From Ceratodon purpureus (lineage: Eukaryota; Streptophyta; Bryopsida; Pseudoditrichales; Ditrichaceae): a stretch of DNA of 64,000 bases. Below the pieces are notes generated by a model, which saw only the letters and a list, made by a program, of their open reading frames with translations, was not told the origin of the DNA and did not search any database. Positions 1 to 13,204 of this stretch are shown here, piece by piece. The stretch spans positions 5,748,630 through 5,812,629 of the forward strand of contig CM026430.1 in the NCBI GenBank assembly GCA_014871385.1, given 5' to 3'. Each line of letters begins with the position of its first letter. Within the stretch, counting starts at the first letter, position 1. Made by a program: the position numbers and the translations under genes.

Positions 1-126
1 CCAACCTTTCGCGACTTGCGAGACTTGTCCGGGCGGCGCATTGAGCAAGAACCATTTCCCGATGGCGACCTTCTGATCGTCCGCGAGCTCCTCATATTCG
101 TCCTCCTCGCTGATTCTATCCTCCAT
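1..126 (-). CDS. CPA: F-actin capping protein subunit alpha, N-terminal fragment
   Basis: Partial gene running off the left edge. CapZ alpha, with beta, caps actin filament barbed ends. The minus strand starts with ATG at 126-124 and reads 42 codons: an acidic leader (MEDRISEEDEYEEL), then DDQKVAIGKWFLLNAPPGQV and VAK. The IxKWFLLNAPPG block is the hallmark N-terminus of plant and animal capping alpha subunits. A splice donor (AAAG followed by GTTGG) probably ends the first exon near position 6, as an intron follows this point in many plant genes. The rest of the gene is outside the window. Identification rests on about 25 residues, but the motif is distinctive. Confidence 0.8.
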   Translation of the reverse strand, partial: MEDRISEEDEYEELADDQKVAIGKWFLLNAPPGQVSQVAKGW

Positions 127-1551
127 CCCAAAGAATGAATCCCCAACTCCCCAAACTCACTCCCTCTCCCCCAATCCACCCCAAGAGACGCAAAACCCAA
201 ACCCAGAACCCACTAGAAGCTGAAAAGAAGGAATTAGGTCCGGCAAATAAACTAATCTCAAGCGATCTCCAGCTCCCCACCTCACCACACTCACTCCCCT
301 TCTTGAATCCACTCCAGAACAGTGCAAGTCGAACACTCAAATAAGAAGAAAACCTGGATTAAGTCACAGAAAGCGATGAAATCGTAGACACATGACTGAC
401 GAAGGGTGTTGAAGCGATGTCTCTGGTCCTCTACAACACCCAATCCCTCCCCCACTCGCAACACTTCCTGCGAGTCTCCAATCCACACCGGGAGATGAAA
501 AACCCAGAGAACTCAGAGCTCAGAGCTCAGAATTGGATGAGACGAAATCCCACTGGGAGCCATGACTGACAGCAGCAGCAGTTCATGGCACAGCAATGCG
601 ACAACAGCGAGATGGTTGATGAGGCTGGGGCTTCCTGATGATTGACGAGAGAGCCCTCGCACTCCCTCGCTCCCGTGCTTCCTTCAAGGCGGGCACTCGG
701 GGGCTCTCAAACCCATGACTGGATCTAAAAACCATCAATATCTAGACACATTGTACATTTATTTCTCCTATATCTATAAATAAAGGTGGATGATGATGAC
801 GGTTTTTCAGTTGGTGGAAAAACAATCCGGAGAGGATGTTCGGCGGGCTTCGGGGTACTTCAAAGGCGTCACTGAACGGGAAACTGTTGTTATCTATGAA
901 GTTAGTTGATTTTCGCAGCGAGGATCTATATATTGTACGGGGTGACGGTTTATGGCATGAGGCGGGCGGGATGTAAGGTGGGCATGTGGGGGGTGTACTG
1001 AATTCCGTTACTACGGCGATGACCGAGCAAGTATGTAGTTTCTGTGTACATTTGTAGGGGTGGGGTCTACGAAATGAAATGGTAGTGACGGGTTTGGATA
1101 TACTTCCCTGATGGTGGCGCGCCAGCTTGTCTCACTCGCTTGGGCCTCTGCAGTGGAACTGTAGCACATTCTTGCGTTTTGGCTTGATTTTCCCACATTT
1201 GGCTTATTCTTTTCCAGCTTTGTCTTGGTTTTTTTCCGGATTAAAAAAAGGAGTGTGGAAGATCAAAAGAAGGTAAACATTTTACAAGTTAGTAGTGAGG
1301 TAATGAAATTGGATTTAATTAAATGTGAAAATATTTGATTAATTATTTGAAAACTGAAAAAGAAATTAAGAAGCATGAAATTAAATTGCATGGTTGTTTT
1401 TATTGAATATCATTCATAGTACAAGAATGAAGATATAGAAGTGGATACTACGAGGTACCTTATGATTTAATGAAACTTACACTTTATGACTTACATATAA
1501 TATCATCTTGTTTTATCACCTTTGGGCTTCTGATTTTGGCTTCTATGTATT
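127..1551. other. Intergenic region upstream of the capping protein gene
   Basis: Presumed 5' UTR and promoter of the minus-strand capping protein gene, followed by spacer. A TATA-like stretch CTATAAATAAA lies near 772-782 on the plus strand, but no plus-strand gene starts after it. I see no convincing coding frame here. Confidence 0.4.
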
Positions 1552-2326
1552 TTATGCATCGGGTGTTAGTGGCCATGGATGGTGAAAAATGCACCCTGTG
1601 CCATATTCACAATATCCTTTTTCCATGTATGGACGACAAAGAGATGCACCCTTCACACAAGATGACAATGTTAAGAAGTATTAATAATTAAGTGAATTGT
1701 AATTATTGTATTGAATTTATTCTAAATAATAATGATGATTTTGATATTATGTAGTAAAGTATATTTACCTCTCGTGATGGCAGTCCATTGATTGGATTAA
1801 TGTAAGCTGGGCTACCTCCAGTTGAAAGTAACATGTATTCTGAAAATTGAGGTCCTTCTTGATCAAGTTCATTTGATGTGTCATTACTAGTTCTTCGTTC
1901 ATGAACCATCTGTATAAATAATCAAATAAAAACACAAAAATCAAATTTTAACACAAAATTGTCAATAGTTTGTTCAAACTTTTAATTTTAATTGCGGTAT
2001 ACAAATTTTTATGAAAAAAAAATGAAATAATATTATAAATAACTTGGAAATAAATATATTTGATACTTCACCTGATCATATACATTTTGAGGAACTACAT
2101 ATGAGCCATGAACATCCGGAAGATAAAAGCTGTAATGATCACTTGGAAGATAATAGATGGTGCCATCAATGTTTTGAGCATAATAAGGTGTGGGATCAAT
2201 TGTTAAAGGATAATTAACTAGAATATGTTGTGGATCAACAAATATTAAGTTTTCTTGTTGGGAAGCATGATTTTCTTGCTCCAATAGAGTGGGATCCACA
2301 TGCTCAGGATGATTTGAAGCATCCAT
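1552..2326 (-). CDS. Small CCCH-type zinc-finger protein, three exons
   Basis: Three minus-strand exons join in phase 0: 2326-2072 (85 codons), 1909-1769 (47 codons) and 1650-1552 (32 codons plus TAA). Donors are CAG|GTGAAG and GAG|GTAAAT; acceptors are ATACAG and TGAAG. The ~164-residue product is rich in Asp, Tyr and Pro. The last exon carries one C-x8-C-x5-C-x3-H zinc finger (CRPYMEKGYC, then EYGTGC and IFHH), the spacing of RNA-binding CCCH fingers with the usual YGxxCxFxH core. A role in RNA binding is inferred from the family. It has only one finger and ends soon after it. It could be a small lineage-specific gene or a fragment; AT-rich surroundings suggest low constraint. Confidence 0.5.
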
Positions 2327-2913
2327 TATTATAGTTAAATAATTTTTTTAATATTACTTCATGAAATAAGAAAAATATAAACCAACAAATAACAAAATAT
2401 ATTTTGTATATAACTGAAATACCATGATTATCCTTATTGACTTAAGTAATTATTTATAATATTTTATATTTGAAAAATAATGATTTAACTTAACTCCTAC
2501 CTGAAACTAAAGTCATATGATATACTCTCTTAGATATATTTAAATATATGCTATTATCATCTTGTAACTAAAGTCCATCACAAAACTTAACCTGAAAATA
2601 CGCGTAATTTGAGATCATAAATATAATTTGGAATAAATTCGTAATACTTAAAGTAAATTCAAACCAAAGTTGACAAATCCCCAATTAGACTTATCCACTT
2701 CAGTTGTTTAAATATAACTAAAAGTACTTCATAGATTTGAATTTGAAAATTTAAAACAAAATAAAATTCACGTAAAATAACTACCTCCCTATGGAGTAAT
2801 AAACATATACGTTAGATCTGTATCATATTGTCATAGGTACAAGATAATTATATATATTTTTAAAAATAACAATAACAAAAACAAAATAAAAGATAAGAAT
2901 TATCAGTCCCAAT

Positions 2914-2963
<50 letters not shown>

Positions 2964-4387
2964 TTTCCTCCGGTATATTTTGTTTTCTGGATCTCCACAA
3001 GAACACAATAACATTTGTGTAGTTGGTGTCCCGGAATTCCACATTCCATTCCTGCAACCAAGCAAGACTCTTTGATGACAACCACCTAATGAGAGTATGA
3101 TTGAGTACCGTAGTCGTTGATAATCAGAGTCTGAAGTTGCATAACTCACGCCGGCCATGCCAAACTGGAAACATCGAAAGGAACGATAAATTTACAAAAT
3201 CAAATCCCAATACAATATAAGTGGAGAAATACCGTATGTTGAAGAAAATGAATGAGGTAGCAGCGATGTCACGGCAGCTCACGGGAACGGCGTGGGGCCA
3301 CTCCGCCCCAGAACACGGTCGCACGTGCCGTTCGCCCCTGTCCCACGGTCCCACCATGCGAAACCCCCCGTTCACCACCCGGAAACATGTTGGGAACCAC
3401 ATGGGAACCTGGTAAGAACAGTTCCGACATAATACCAAGAGCCGTCACTGCTCCTCGGATCCTTCATTATCTGCGCCTTTAGAAGTTTATCAACCTATAA
3501 ACTTATTCGTTTTCGTAGATAGCTTTGCTTTGACATTTATTGACGGTTTTTGGTATTAGCCTTTCCAGCTCAGCACTAGCTCAAGATCCGTTTTAGAATT
3601 TTGCACATGACAGTAAAACCAAAAAAATACTAAAAACGAAGAAACTTGGATGAGATTACATATTTAGAAGTATGTTTCGTCTCAAAAGAATACGATTTCT
3701 TAAATTGAATATGGAGATCATTGAACCTGAAAGAGCTAGGGTACCAAAATTAATAGAAGGGTATTTAAGCAACAATCTATGAAGTTTGATTAATTGCTTC
3801 CAAATGAAAACAAATAAACAAATAAATAAAATCCACTTTTTAAAACAAAACCTCAGTAATACTAAACCAAAATCTACAAGTGCAAAGATATTAAAGAGGA
3901 AATTTGGGATGCAAGATTGAGTTATTTTGGAGTTATTCCATTCCGTAGGTCAAAAGTAGTTTGACTATGTATGTAATTGAAGATAGATCTTTCAAAAATA
4001 TGGATAGCAGTTAGAGAATTAAATTTAAAATTGAGGAAAAATTAATCCTACTTTAAATAAACAGATATCCGGCTTAAATCAAGGATTTGAGTACTTAAAG
4101 CAATAATAGCTTGTGTCGTTCATCTCTTTAAATTTGTAAGGGCTCTTCACCTCTCTAGGATCTCTCTTCCAATCACATAAGCAATCAAGCTACTTCTAAC
4201 CAATGAATGGAATAATTTGAAATAATAACTTGAAATAACTCCTTGTTTGAATTCTGAACGCCCGCTTCAACTCATATTGAGTGATGCACACTTTTAGGTT
4301 GGCTCATATACTCAAGGTGAATTAAATTCGGGTCCCCTCAATTCTCCCATCAGTTGTTCCCAGCTAGTTCCTAAATAGTTCCCAGAT
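2327..4387. other. AT-rich intergenic region with a 44-nt poly-T tract
   Basis: Strongly AT-rich. A poly-T run occupies about 2919-2962, which produces spurious poly-Lys frames on the minus strand. Around 3280-3410 the base composition turns GC-rich for ~130 bp. No gene is supported. Confidence 0.5.
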
Positions 4388-4586
4388 ATGGGAACAACAA
4401 AGGAACAAGTTGGGAACACATTAGGAACAAGTTGGGAACAAGATGGGAACAAGATGGGAACAAGTTGGGAACAAGTTGGGAACAAGTTGGGAACAAGTTG
4501 GGAACAAGTTGGGAACAAGTTGGGAACAAGTTGGGAACAAGTTGGGAACAAGTTGGGAACAAGTTGGGAACAAGTTGGGGGACGCA
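4388..4586. repeat. 11-bp minisatellite (GGGAACAAGTT)n
   Basis: About 14 tandem, nearly perfect copies of GGGAACAAGTT run from roughly 4430 to 4580, with degenerate copies before. All frames stay open (for example LGTSWEQVGNK on plus, LVPNLFPTCSQ on minus) because 11 is not a multiple of 3 and the unit lacks stops, so these frames are artefacts. A related GGGAACC motif occurs near 3390-3410. It lies upstream of the SEC5 leader. Confidence 0.85.
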
Positions 4587-5933
4587 CAAGTTCGGGGAAT
4601 AGCAGAAAAGAACACGTCTAAAAGCGGAGTCGTACTATACCGAGACAGAAGCGATGAAACGTAGACAAGCGGACCTCGCAGCGGAACAGTTGCCACTTCG
4701 ACGAAGCAGAAGCAGTCTCGACTCGACTCTCACGCACTCACACTCGACTGCCTCCCCTCGAACCAAATTTAACCTTGACTGAATCCCTCCCTCGAAGGCA
4801 CTCCCAGTCCCTACCCTGCCCTGCCCTGCCCTGCCAGGCTCACTTGCAAACTCAGCTATCATCATTAGCATAACTTACAGCTTCCATCACCACCATCATC
4901 ATCACCACAGCTTCCATCATCGCCCTCCTGCTAGATGTGTGCCATAATTCCCCTGCTACAGCCCACCCGCATGATTGCTGTCGCCCCAACCTCACGAGGC
5001 TCAGCCTGTCCTGTCACTCATCGCTCTTCTCTGCGGGTACTACTTTTCTACCACTTGGGTCACTGCTAGTTCCGTGCCACAGTGGACCTGGGTCCCAAGG
5101 TTGCAGTTTTCGTGTGGGCGGTGACGTGGGAGGGGAGGGGAGGGGAGGGTTAGGTGGTTTTTTTCTTCCTCTTCTAGAAGTTGGTTTTTGGGGTGGTTTT
5201 ATGGAGTGGTAGATCGGAGCTAGTTTGTGGCGGAATCAGGGTTGGATGAAGAAACGGAGTGTGGAGGTGGCCCGGGAGGAGGTTTCGGCTTCGGTCTGAA
5301 TTTGCTTGTAAGTGCTTGTTTTTGTTGGCTTTTGTTGGAGCTGGACTATTGGGAGGTGCAATGGTTTTAGAAGCAGGAGTTTATGGTTGGTAGAGATTCG
5401 GAGATTGGTATCGAGGAGTTGTTAAGCTGATTTGAGGAAGCTTCGACTTTTTATTTATTTTTTGTTTTTTTTTGTTTTGGTTTTCTCCAGTTTTGGGGCT
5501 TCTAGAGGTTTTTGTGAATCAGTGTGTGAAGTTTGTCGATGGTGAGGTTGTTGTGTCTTGGGACATTAATGCTAGTTAGGGGTGTGTAAGTGTGATGACT
5601 TTCTACCTCTGCAGCACCCTAGGCTTAGAGTGAGTGCATGCTCTAGTTGGATCTCTTTTTCCAGAGTGTTTTGAGTAGAGCTCCACTAGGTGATTGGCAA
5701 GAGGGATTAATTAGGTTGGAGGATTTCCCAGAGATTGCTTGAAAAATTCGCTTACTAGGTTTCTGGGGAAGGTTTCATGCACCTGGGCAATGTGCATTAT
5801 TTGAGGCTATTGGCGGATACTTCTGGAGCACAAGATTACTGAATTGCTTGAGTTTAACATGAAGGATTTGTTCACGATTTTAGTTGTTTTCAGGAATAGG
5901 TTGCTAGGGAGTAATTTACAGTAGGAGAGGGCA
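4587..5933 (+). promoter_or_regulatory. Presumed promoter and 5' leader of SEC5
   Basis: Between the minisatellite and the SEC5 start lie CT-rich and GC-rich tracts, a (CCCTG)4 run near 4811-4830 and a CACCATCATCATCACCAC stretch near 4890, typical of plant 5' leaders. A GGTTAGGTGG to TTTTCAG pattern suggests a leader intron ending near 5890. No protein frame is convincing. Confidence 0.35.
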
Positions 5934-8900
5934 ATGGCGACTCGGCATGACGAAGACGATGAGGAAGAGGAGCTGTTGCAGAGAGCTCTAGCAGAGCAGG
6001 CAGCGAGAGAAGCGAACTATAAGCCGGCTCCGAACATGCCTTCCCCGGCGAAGTCACCCATGCGTGCTTCCCACATTCCGTTGGTGAAGTCACCCATGCG
6101 AGCAGGTCATCTCCCTGTTGTCAAATCTACCATGCCTAACAAACCAGCTCCACCAGCGAAGGCTCCACCTAGTAGAGCACCGCCACCGCCCAGCAAGCCG
6201 GCTCCGCAAGCTCATCAATCTTCTGGACCTCCCAAGCGAGTGCCTCCCGGACCCATGCCTCCGAAGCGAGCGCCCCCTCAGCCTCCTCCGGTGGAAGACG
6301 ACGATGATGATGAAGAGGTAGAAATGCTGAGCATTTCATCTGAAGATGAAAGCAGCACTCAAGGGGGTCGGCCGCAGCCTGCACCTGCCAAGGCGAGAGC
6401 GGAAGTTGTTGAAGAAGATGATGAGTGGGACGATGAAGACGACGACGAGGAGCCGTCGACTTGGAAAACTGGATATAAAACTGAGGTCAGTAACGGCAAT
6501 TGTTCAATTTTCCAAATTTGGTAATCAAATGTGTCAAACCATTGTCAGCTCAATACTTCATCTTGAAATCGTGCTCAGAGGTTTTGATATATAAATGCCA
6601 AATCTAGAAGAGTTTCTAGGGCTGCAAATTTATGCTACATGTAAATAGTTCTAGGGTAGATGTGAGGAATAGAGAAAGTTTCTCAACAAGTTTGTCTGCA
6701 GTTTCTGTTCTGCATTATTAATAGGAGTTCTGTTGTGTAAGTCTTAAGCTTGTCAAATTTACACCTGTGTCAATGTGATGCAGCTGGAGAGGCGGGTGAG
6801 GGAGCTTCGAGAGACAAGAGGAGCGTCTGCTGCCGTACAATTGCAGAGAGCTAGAACAATAGTCGATCCTGTATCTCGTGGCGATGATTTTGTCGATCCA
6901 TTGGGACTTGGGTACGTTAAACAGTGTATGATTTTGTTCACTGTTCTGTTGATGCTGTTACTTTAGGCGACGGAGTTTAGTCATTCTTCGATTCAGAACC
7001 TAGAGAAATTGTATCTGGACCTTGATATTTTTATTTTTTTGCTGCAATGCAGCGTCATAGATGTGAGAAGCTTGACCCTTATTCCGAAGATCACAAGAAG
7101 TGGAGACAACTCGCCTGCACTTTCGGCAGCTTCTTCTGATAGAGGGAGCGGGAAGCGGGGAGGTTTTCTTCGCAGCAGAAAATCTATGAAAGCACCAGCT
7201 GCTCAAGCTGCACCTGCTCTAGAGGATGACACTCCAGAGGGGGAAGGGACTCCGGTGATTAGAGACCAGGCTACCAGGGGTAATGCATCTTTTTAATGAA
7301 CAGCAATTGCTTATTTGAGAGGGTCTGAGACGTGGTTTTCCTTTCTCTTTCATTTCTTAGAAGAATGCAGGTCATACTTGAGCCAGGAATTAGTTTCTAT
7401 ACTCTTTTCCTTCATTTTTCTGAGCTGTAAGCGTTTCTTTCCTTTGCAGAGAAACTACTCTACTTCTCAGAAAAGTTCGATCCAAAATTCTTCCTATCCC
7501 ACGTGCACCAGAATACTGCCGCTGCTGATTTAGAAAGAGCAGAGGAGGGATTGAAAGAGGACCTGAAAATACGTAACAATGAACTGAAGAAACTCGTCAA
7601 GGAGAATTTTGATTGCTTTATTTCGTGTAAAAACACGATTGACGGTAAGTTACAGTTATGATGGCATTTATTTTTAGGACTTATTGTTACGAATGAGCAT
7701 ATATATTCAATTCGGAAAGATGTAAACAAAACAATGTTGGATTATAGACATACACACGAAGCTGCAGCAGATCGAATCGAATACTGAGGGGGGAGGGACC
7801 TTGCACCTAAGTAACTCCATCAAGCAGGTTGAGGATGTTGCAAATCGTGCATTTTCACCTCTTCTGGAGCGACAGGTACATCACCCAACTAGGAGTCTTG
7901 ATGTCTCCTTTTGTGCACTTACATTATCTCGGCAATGGGTGGTCGCCATTGTTCAGCGCAATGAAAAACTGCTCTGTTTTTTGGAAAGTGTTAAATAGCT
8001 GAGATTTTTTATGGTTGCAGGCTCAAGTAGAACGCATCCGGTCCGTGCAAGGGATGCTACAAAGATTTAGGACTCTCTTCAATTTACCCAGCAGTATCAG
8101 AACTCACATCAGCAAGGGAGAGTATGATCAAGCTATTCGAGAATACAAGAAGGCTAAGTCCTTGGAGTTGTATTCTCATGTGAGTGACTGGATCTTCGTT
8201 TGCAGCATTTAATTGATGTTATTCGTTTACGATGATAATTTGGTGGTGTTAAGTACTCAAAGTTACAATGCATGTTGGCTTGACTTGATTGGCGGTTATA
8301 TCTCCAGGTGGGTATCCTCAAGAGAGTTTTGGAAGAGGTGGACAAGATTGTTGCAGAATTTAAAGAAACCTTGTACAAATCAATGGAAGACCCTCACATT
8401 GAAGTTGCACAGGTAAGGATGCATGTTTTGCAAGTCTATTCTCCACACTTCTGTTGAACTGGTTGCATTTTTTAGAGTTGCAATAACTTGTGTACTAGGG
8501 TTGTAATCGTTGTCATGGAAATAAGGGTACTTAATTATTTGACGACTTAGTGATCTCGAAGTTTGAATTGCATTGCATGAGCTTGTTTGGAGATGTTATA
8601 CTGAACTGCATAGTGTATGTCTTCAGTTGGAGACTACAATACGATTGTTGTTGGAGCTGGAACCAGACTGCGACCCAGTTTGGCATTACCTTTCCGTCCA
8701 GGTAAAAGCTCAATTCAACATTTTCATATGGGGTCTTGTTCTTGTTTCTTTCTTCGGAGTGCTAATTCTGCTTATTTTAAAAACCTACAAGATTTTTGAA
8801 GAGATGGATAGCCTTATCGTCTTCCTTCTTATGCCTTAGCACTTACATAAATTGGGTCTACAGGATCGGAAGATACGAGGGCTTCTTGAAGGATGCACTC

Positions 8901-11900
8901 TGGAGCATGAGGCTCGTATGGATGCCTTCAATGGACGAGTACGGGACCGTGTTTTATCAGACGCTCGGTGGAAAAAGCTTCAAGTTCAATCACACAAATC
9001 TGTATGTTTCATCATTAGGACCCCTATTTCTTTGCCATGCTTTTTGTGTTAGAAGAAATTTCTCTTGCAGGCTGTAGTTTCCGCAAAACTAGTAGTTCTG
9101 TTATAAATTCAGTGACTTCCATCATGTGCTTGAACATTCAGTGCCCACTGCTTTTGAGCTGTGAGATTTCTGATAAGTACGTCTTCTGTTCCAGTCTGAT
9201 GTAGACTTCTCACTACTGCTCGGAGACCATGAAAAAGAAGGCAAAGAGGAGAGTTTAAGTGACAGCACAAGCAACGAGTCAGATGGTCTGCTCGGGCGTT
9301 TCATTAGGAGGCTCACTATGGTGGTTGTTCACCACGTGCCGCTATTTTGGGGTCTTGCACTGTCCGTTTTTACTGGAAAATTTGGCGCGGTATGTATCTT
9401 ACCATTTTATGACCTTTCTCATGCTATTACCTACGAGCCCTTGGTTGAGAACTATTATTTCACCTTAAGAATATCGTCTACTCAAACACTAAATGCATTT
9501 ACTATATCAATTGACTTAATGGGGCATGAGTACAGGGAGCAAGTGCAGTGGGAAGGAGCTTGTCACGGAGTAGTGCTAATTCACTTCCTCGTGAAGGGTC
9601 AGAGAGAGTACCAAATACCTCACATACATTGGAGGAAGTGGAGACGATGGTGCATTGTATCATATCTCTTTACGAATCGAAAGTAAGGGCACTTCTATTT
9701 CATTTCTACCCTCTCCTGTGGACTCTGGTTCGGAAATATATTTCTCAAGCTCTTTACGGTTATCATAATTTATCCTCATTGGTACATTCATAAATCGTGG
9801 CATTGAGTGATGAGTTTTTTGCTGGAACCACAGGTTCAGGCTGCTTTCTTACAACTTGCAGAAGCGAATGTGCTCCGTCCATACATGCGCGATGCAGTTG
9901 CTGAAGTATCAAAAGCCTGTCTTACCCTTCAGGCAAATGATGCTGCTCCGAGTAGTGCAGGTATGAATTTCACAGTGGAGCCTGTGAACAGATAATCTGG
10001 CAGGTTAAGTCGACTAGTGGTTGGGACTTTACATAAATCACCAATTCATGCACTGTGTACTTTGGAAGTGAGTGGATTTGGGGCTTTGAGCTGTCTCTAG
10101 TGTAGCTTTAAGTACATATTTGCTTATCTTCGCCTGATGTTGGTATGATGGAATTGGCAGTGCAAATGCTGTTGGCGTTGAGGACCGAGGTTACGAGAGT
10201 ATTTGTACTCCGTATCTGCTCCCTCATGCATACAGCAACTTCAGAACTTGTGACTGACGAAGATTGGGAGCCCGTTGCCGCTGTGCAACGCATTTCCTCC
10301 CCATTTGCAATTTCAAGTCTACCACTGCGGTTCCAAGACTTGATGGTGTCGGCCTTGGATCACCTTATGGAGTACGTTTCCGTTTCTCTTGCAGCTCCTT
10401 CGGTGATCTGCCGAAAGTGATGACTTAATTCAAATAGATGCCGGCACCTAAATGTTGTTCCTCATGTACAGTCATTTAATTGGGATTTTTCTAATCTTTA
10501 CTTTTTGATTTTATCAGTTTGGAATCTTACGGTGGTTTTTATTGGCCATGGTCCCAGGATGTTGGAAAGACTAAGTAAAGATGCATCTCAGCTCCACGAG
10601 GATATGATATTACAGTTGCACCAAATGCAGGATACAGTCCGCTACACTTTTTTTGAATGTTTCTTAGCACTCTCTGGTAAGTTCTACCTTTTCCAAATTG
10701 GAAAATTAAGAATCCGTATTTAATATTTCTAGGATCCAAACTAAATTGCTTCTATCGATGTTAGCAGGTAATTTTTGTGTAATGGTTTTGCAAATGGAAT
10801 CCGTATTAATCTTGTTAAATCCTGATTCTCTCCCTTGTACTTCTAATGCAGGAAACTTAGAGAAACTAGCGAATGAGTTGGCTTTCGCACCAAATAGTGA
10901 AGAGAAGGATGATCTTGAGGAACAAGCGTGGAACGATAGGTTTGTGGGGCTTATAGCTGGAGTTGAGGTCGGTAGCTCCCATCAGCGCCTGCTCATGGTG
11001 CTCAGCAATGTTGGTTTCTGTCATTCCACTCTTCTTCCTGAGCAAACGCGAAAGTATGAACACGTTTGGACCTATGAAGGGTAAGGTTCTAAAGCCTGAC
11101 CACATTCTGAGATGTCTCCTTTCATTGGTCTTCAATTCAGTGATAATGTCGCAAGGTGTGCTCACCTGTTTTGACTTATTCTTTTGTTGATATTTCACGA
11201 CATGTATTTGATGTACTAGTTTGTGTTGATTTTTTTTCCACTTCTGCAGCTCTGATACAGCCAGCAAAGGAGGAAACATGGCGACTTATGAAGAAGTATC
11301 AAATACTCTCTCTGAATTAGAAAAGAAGGTTCTCAATCACTACAACGTTGCCAAGGTGAGGGCACACTGAGCTATCTCTGTATTTATTTAAAATTTTATA
11401 AATAATACTTACTTTACTTGCTTTTGATTAATTCGTCTATTGATGCTAACAATTACTTTTGAAATGCAGGCTAGAGAAATTCAGAGGGCGACAGAAGCAT
11501 ATTTACTCCTTGATGGCAGTCAATGGGCTTCCACTCCTCCTGTGAAAGTAAGCATTAGCATCTCTGTATTCAAATTAAATTACAGAACCTGCGTAAATTT
11601 GTAATTGGAAGTAGTTGCATTATTACTTTCATATGAATTTACATTAATTAGTTATAATTACTGCATGGAGCCCTTGTTTTTCTCTCAACCCCGTCCTTGA
11701 CATAACTCGTCTACTTAAAGAGCCACTCATAAAGTTTTTTACCATGATTGTAGCCTTACAAGCATGCATCTACCATTCCATATTATCTGTTGCTTGGGGA
11801 GGTCTCGCTCAGTGGCAAGTGGTTTTGTTAATTTCCAGGGTTTCCGATATTCTTTGATGGAGCTAATGCATCCCTTGGTCACCACCCACGCAGAGGTGAG

Positions 11901-13204
11901 TACTTTGCAAAGATTAAAGTTATAGATCCAAGATTTTGAGACATTCAGCTCTGCTATGTTCAAGCTCTTGTTGACCTCCGCATATAGATGGAGATGGTTG
12001 TTCCTTAATTGTTATTTGCTTGCTGTACTATGCAGGTGTTCGCAGGAGCAAAACCATTTTTGGAGAAAGCCATAAACTCGTTAGTGGAAGCACTGATGGA
12101 TTCGCTGGTAGCCACTTTTACTGATAACAAAGGCACAGCATTTCATAGATTTGACATCAACGGATACGTCCAGCTGATGCTTGAGGTTTGTTACTCGTTG
12201 CTATGCAAACTGATTCTCCCTGAAGAACCTTTTTTTGGCGCATTCAGTTTATACAAATAGTTTTTCTTCCCTGCTCCTATGGACCAGAGAGTTGCTAGAG
12301 AGTTACACTGCAAACATGTTTTTAACCTTACTAGATAACAATAACTCGAAAACCTACTGCAATTATTTATATCTTCTGAATATTCCCATTTCTTGACATA
12401 ATCGGCTGTCATTTATTCATACAGGTGGAGTACCTGCAAACAGTTCTGGAAGGATACTTGACCACAAACGCGTACGATCTAGCTGCCAACTTCCGTGGAT
12501 TGCTACTGGAGAAGGTTATGGAGACAGTCGCTGAAATGACAGACCAACAGAACCATGGCCGTGGCTCTATCAGAGGAGGAAGCCAAGACGGTTATGATTA
12601 CGGAGGAATGACACCCGAAGATTTACAAGTAAACCAAATCCAAAGCCTCTCTCAGCAGCACCATTTTCCATATGTTCGTTAGAATATTATCAAAAACTAG
12701 AAGGATGTCATATTTTTGTAGAGAAAATTTAAGAAACGACGTAACAGTCGTGCATAATTTCTGGCAAATATTTTAATTGTCCAAAAACAACTCTTCGATC
12801 CTAACTTAAATTCTGTGTCTCTACAGGGGCTTGCACAAGACCACATCCAAACCTACTTACCCGTGGAGCTCAAGAGAACTCGCTTGAATGTGCTGTGCTT
12901 CATGGAACCTCTTGCGGAACAAAACTCATCACATCTGGGAGGAAGGCGAGGATCACAGCAAAATATTCACAAACAGCGGTCCAATGCATATGGAAACAAT
13001 GGCACTGCTTCTGGTCGTCGAAGTGGATCCTCCAGCTTAACCGACTCCGAAACAGGGAAGCTCCCCAGTGGATTACCGCCTCCTATTCCTCATGACTCTC
13101 CCAGAGGCCAAGAGCGTTACATGCGTGTTCGGCATGATCCCAGGCGACCCTCCTTCCGGGCCAACTCTCAAATCTCTTATGTAGATAACGATGACTTGAG
13201 ATAG
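5934..13204 (+). CDS. SEC5: Exocyst complex component SEC5
   Basis: SEC5 is an exocyst subunit that tethers secretory vesicles to the plasma membrane. About 21 exons begin near 5934, 6784, 7053, 7450, 7746, 8021, 8309, 8627, 8864, 9195, 9536, 9835, 10162, 10559, 10852, 11251, 11470, 11839, 12036, 12425 and 12827; the stop is TAG at 13202-13204. The start ATG follows GGGCA and opens an acidic, Pro-rich N-terminus with repeated KSPMRA-like units. Diagnostic SEC5 blocks follow: EKLLYFSEKFDPKFFLSHVH, LVKENFDCFISCKNTID, RSVQGMLQRFRTLFNLPSSI, GEYDQAIREYKKAKSL, and RGLLEGCTLEHEARMDAF. The C-terminal exons encode the helical exocyst rods and a basic Ser/Arg-rich tail (RRGSQQN, SGRRSGSSS). I found no frameshift. 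The paralogue (SEC5A or B type) cannot be decided. Confidence 0.93.

Noticed and set aside
2823-3158. Poly-Lys open frames around 2.9 kb
   Set aside because: Created by a 44-nt poly-T run; no coding signal outside it.
4312-4696. Repetitive open frames (LVPNLFPTCSQ and LGTSWEQVGNK)
   Set aside because: An 11-bp minisatellite without stop codons keeps all frames open; no gene context.
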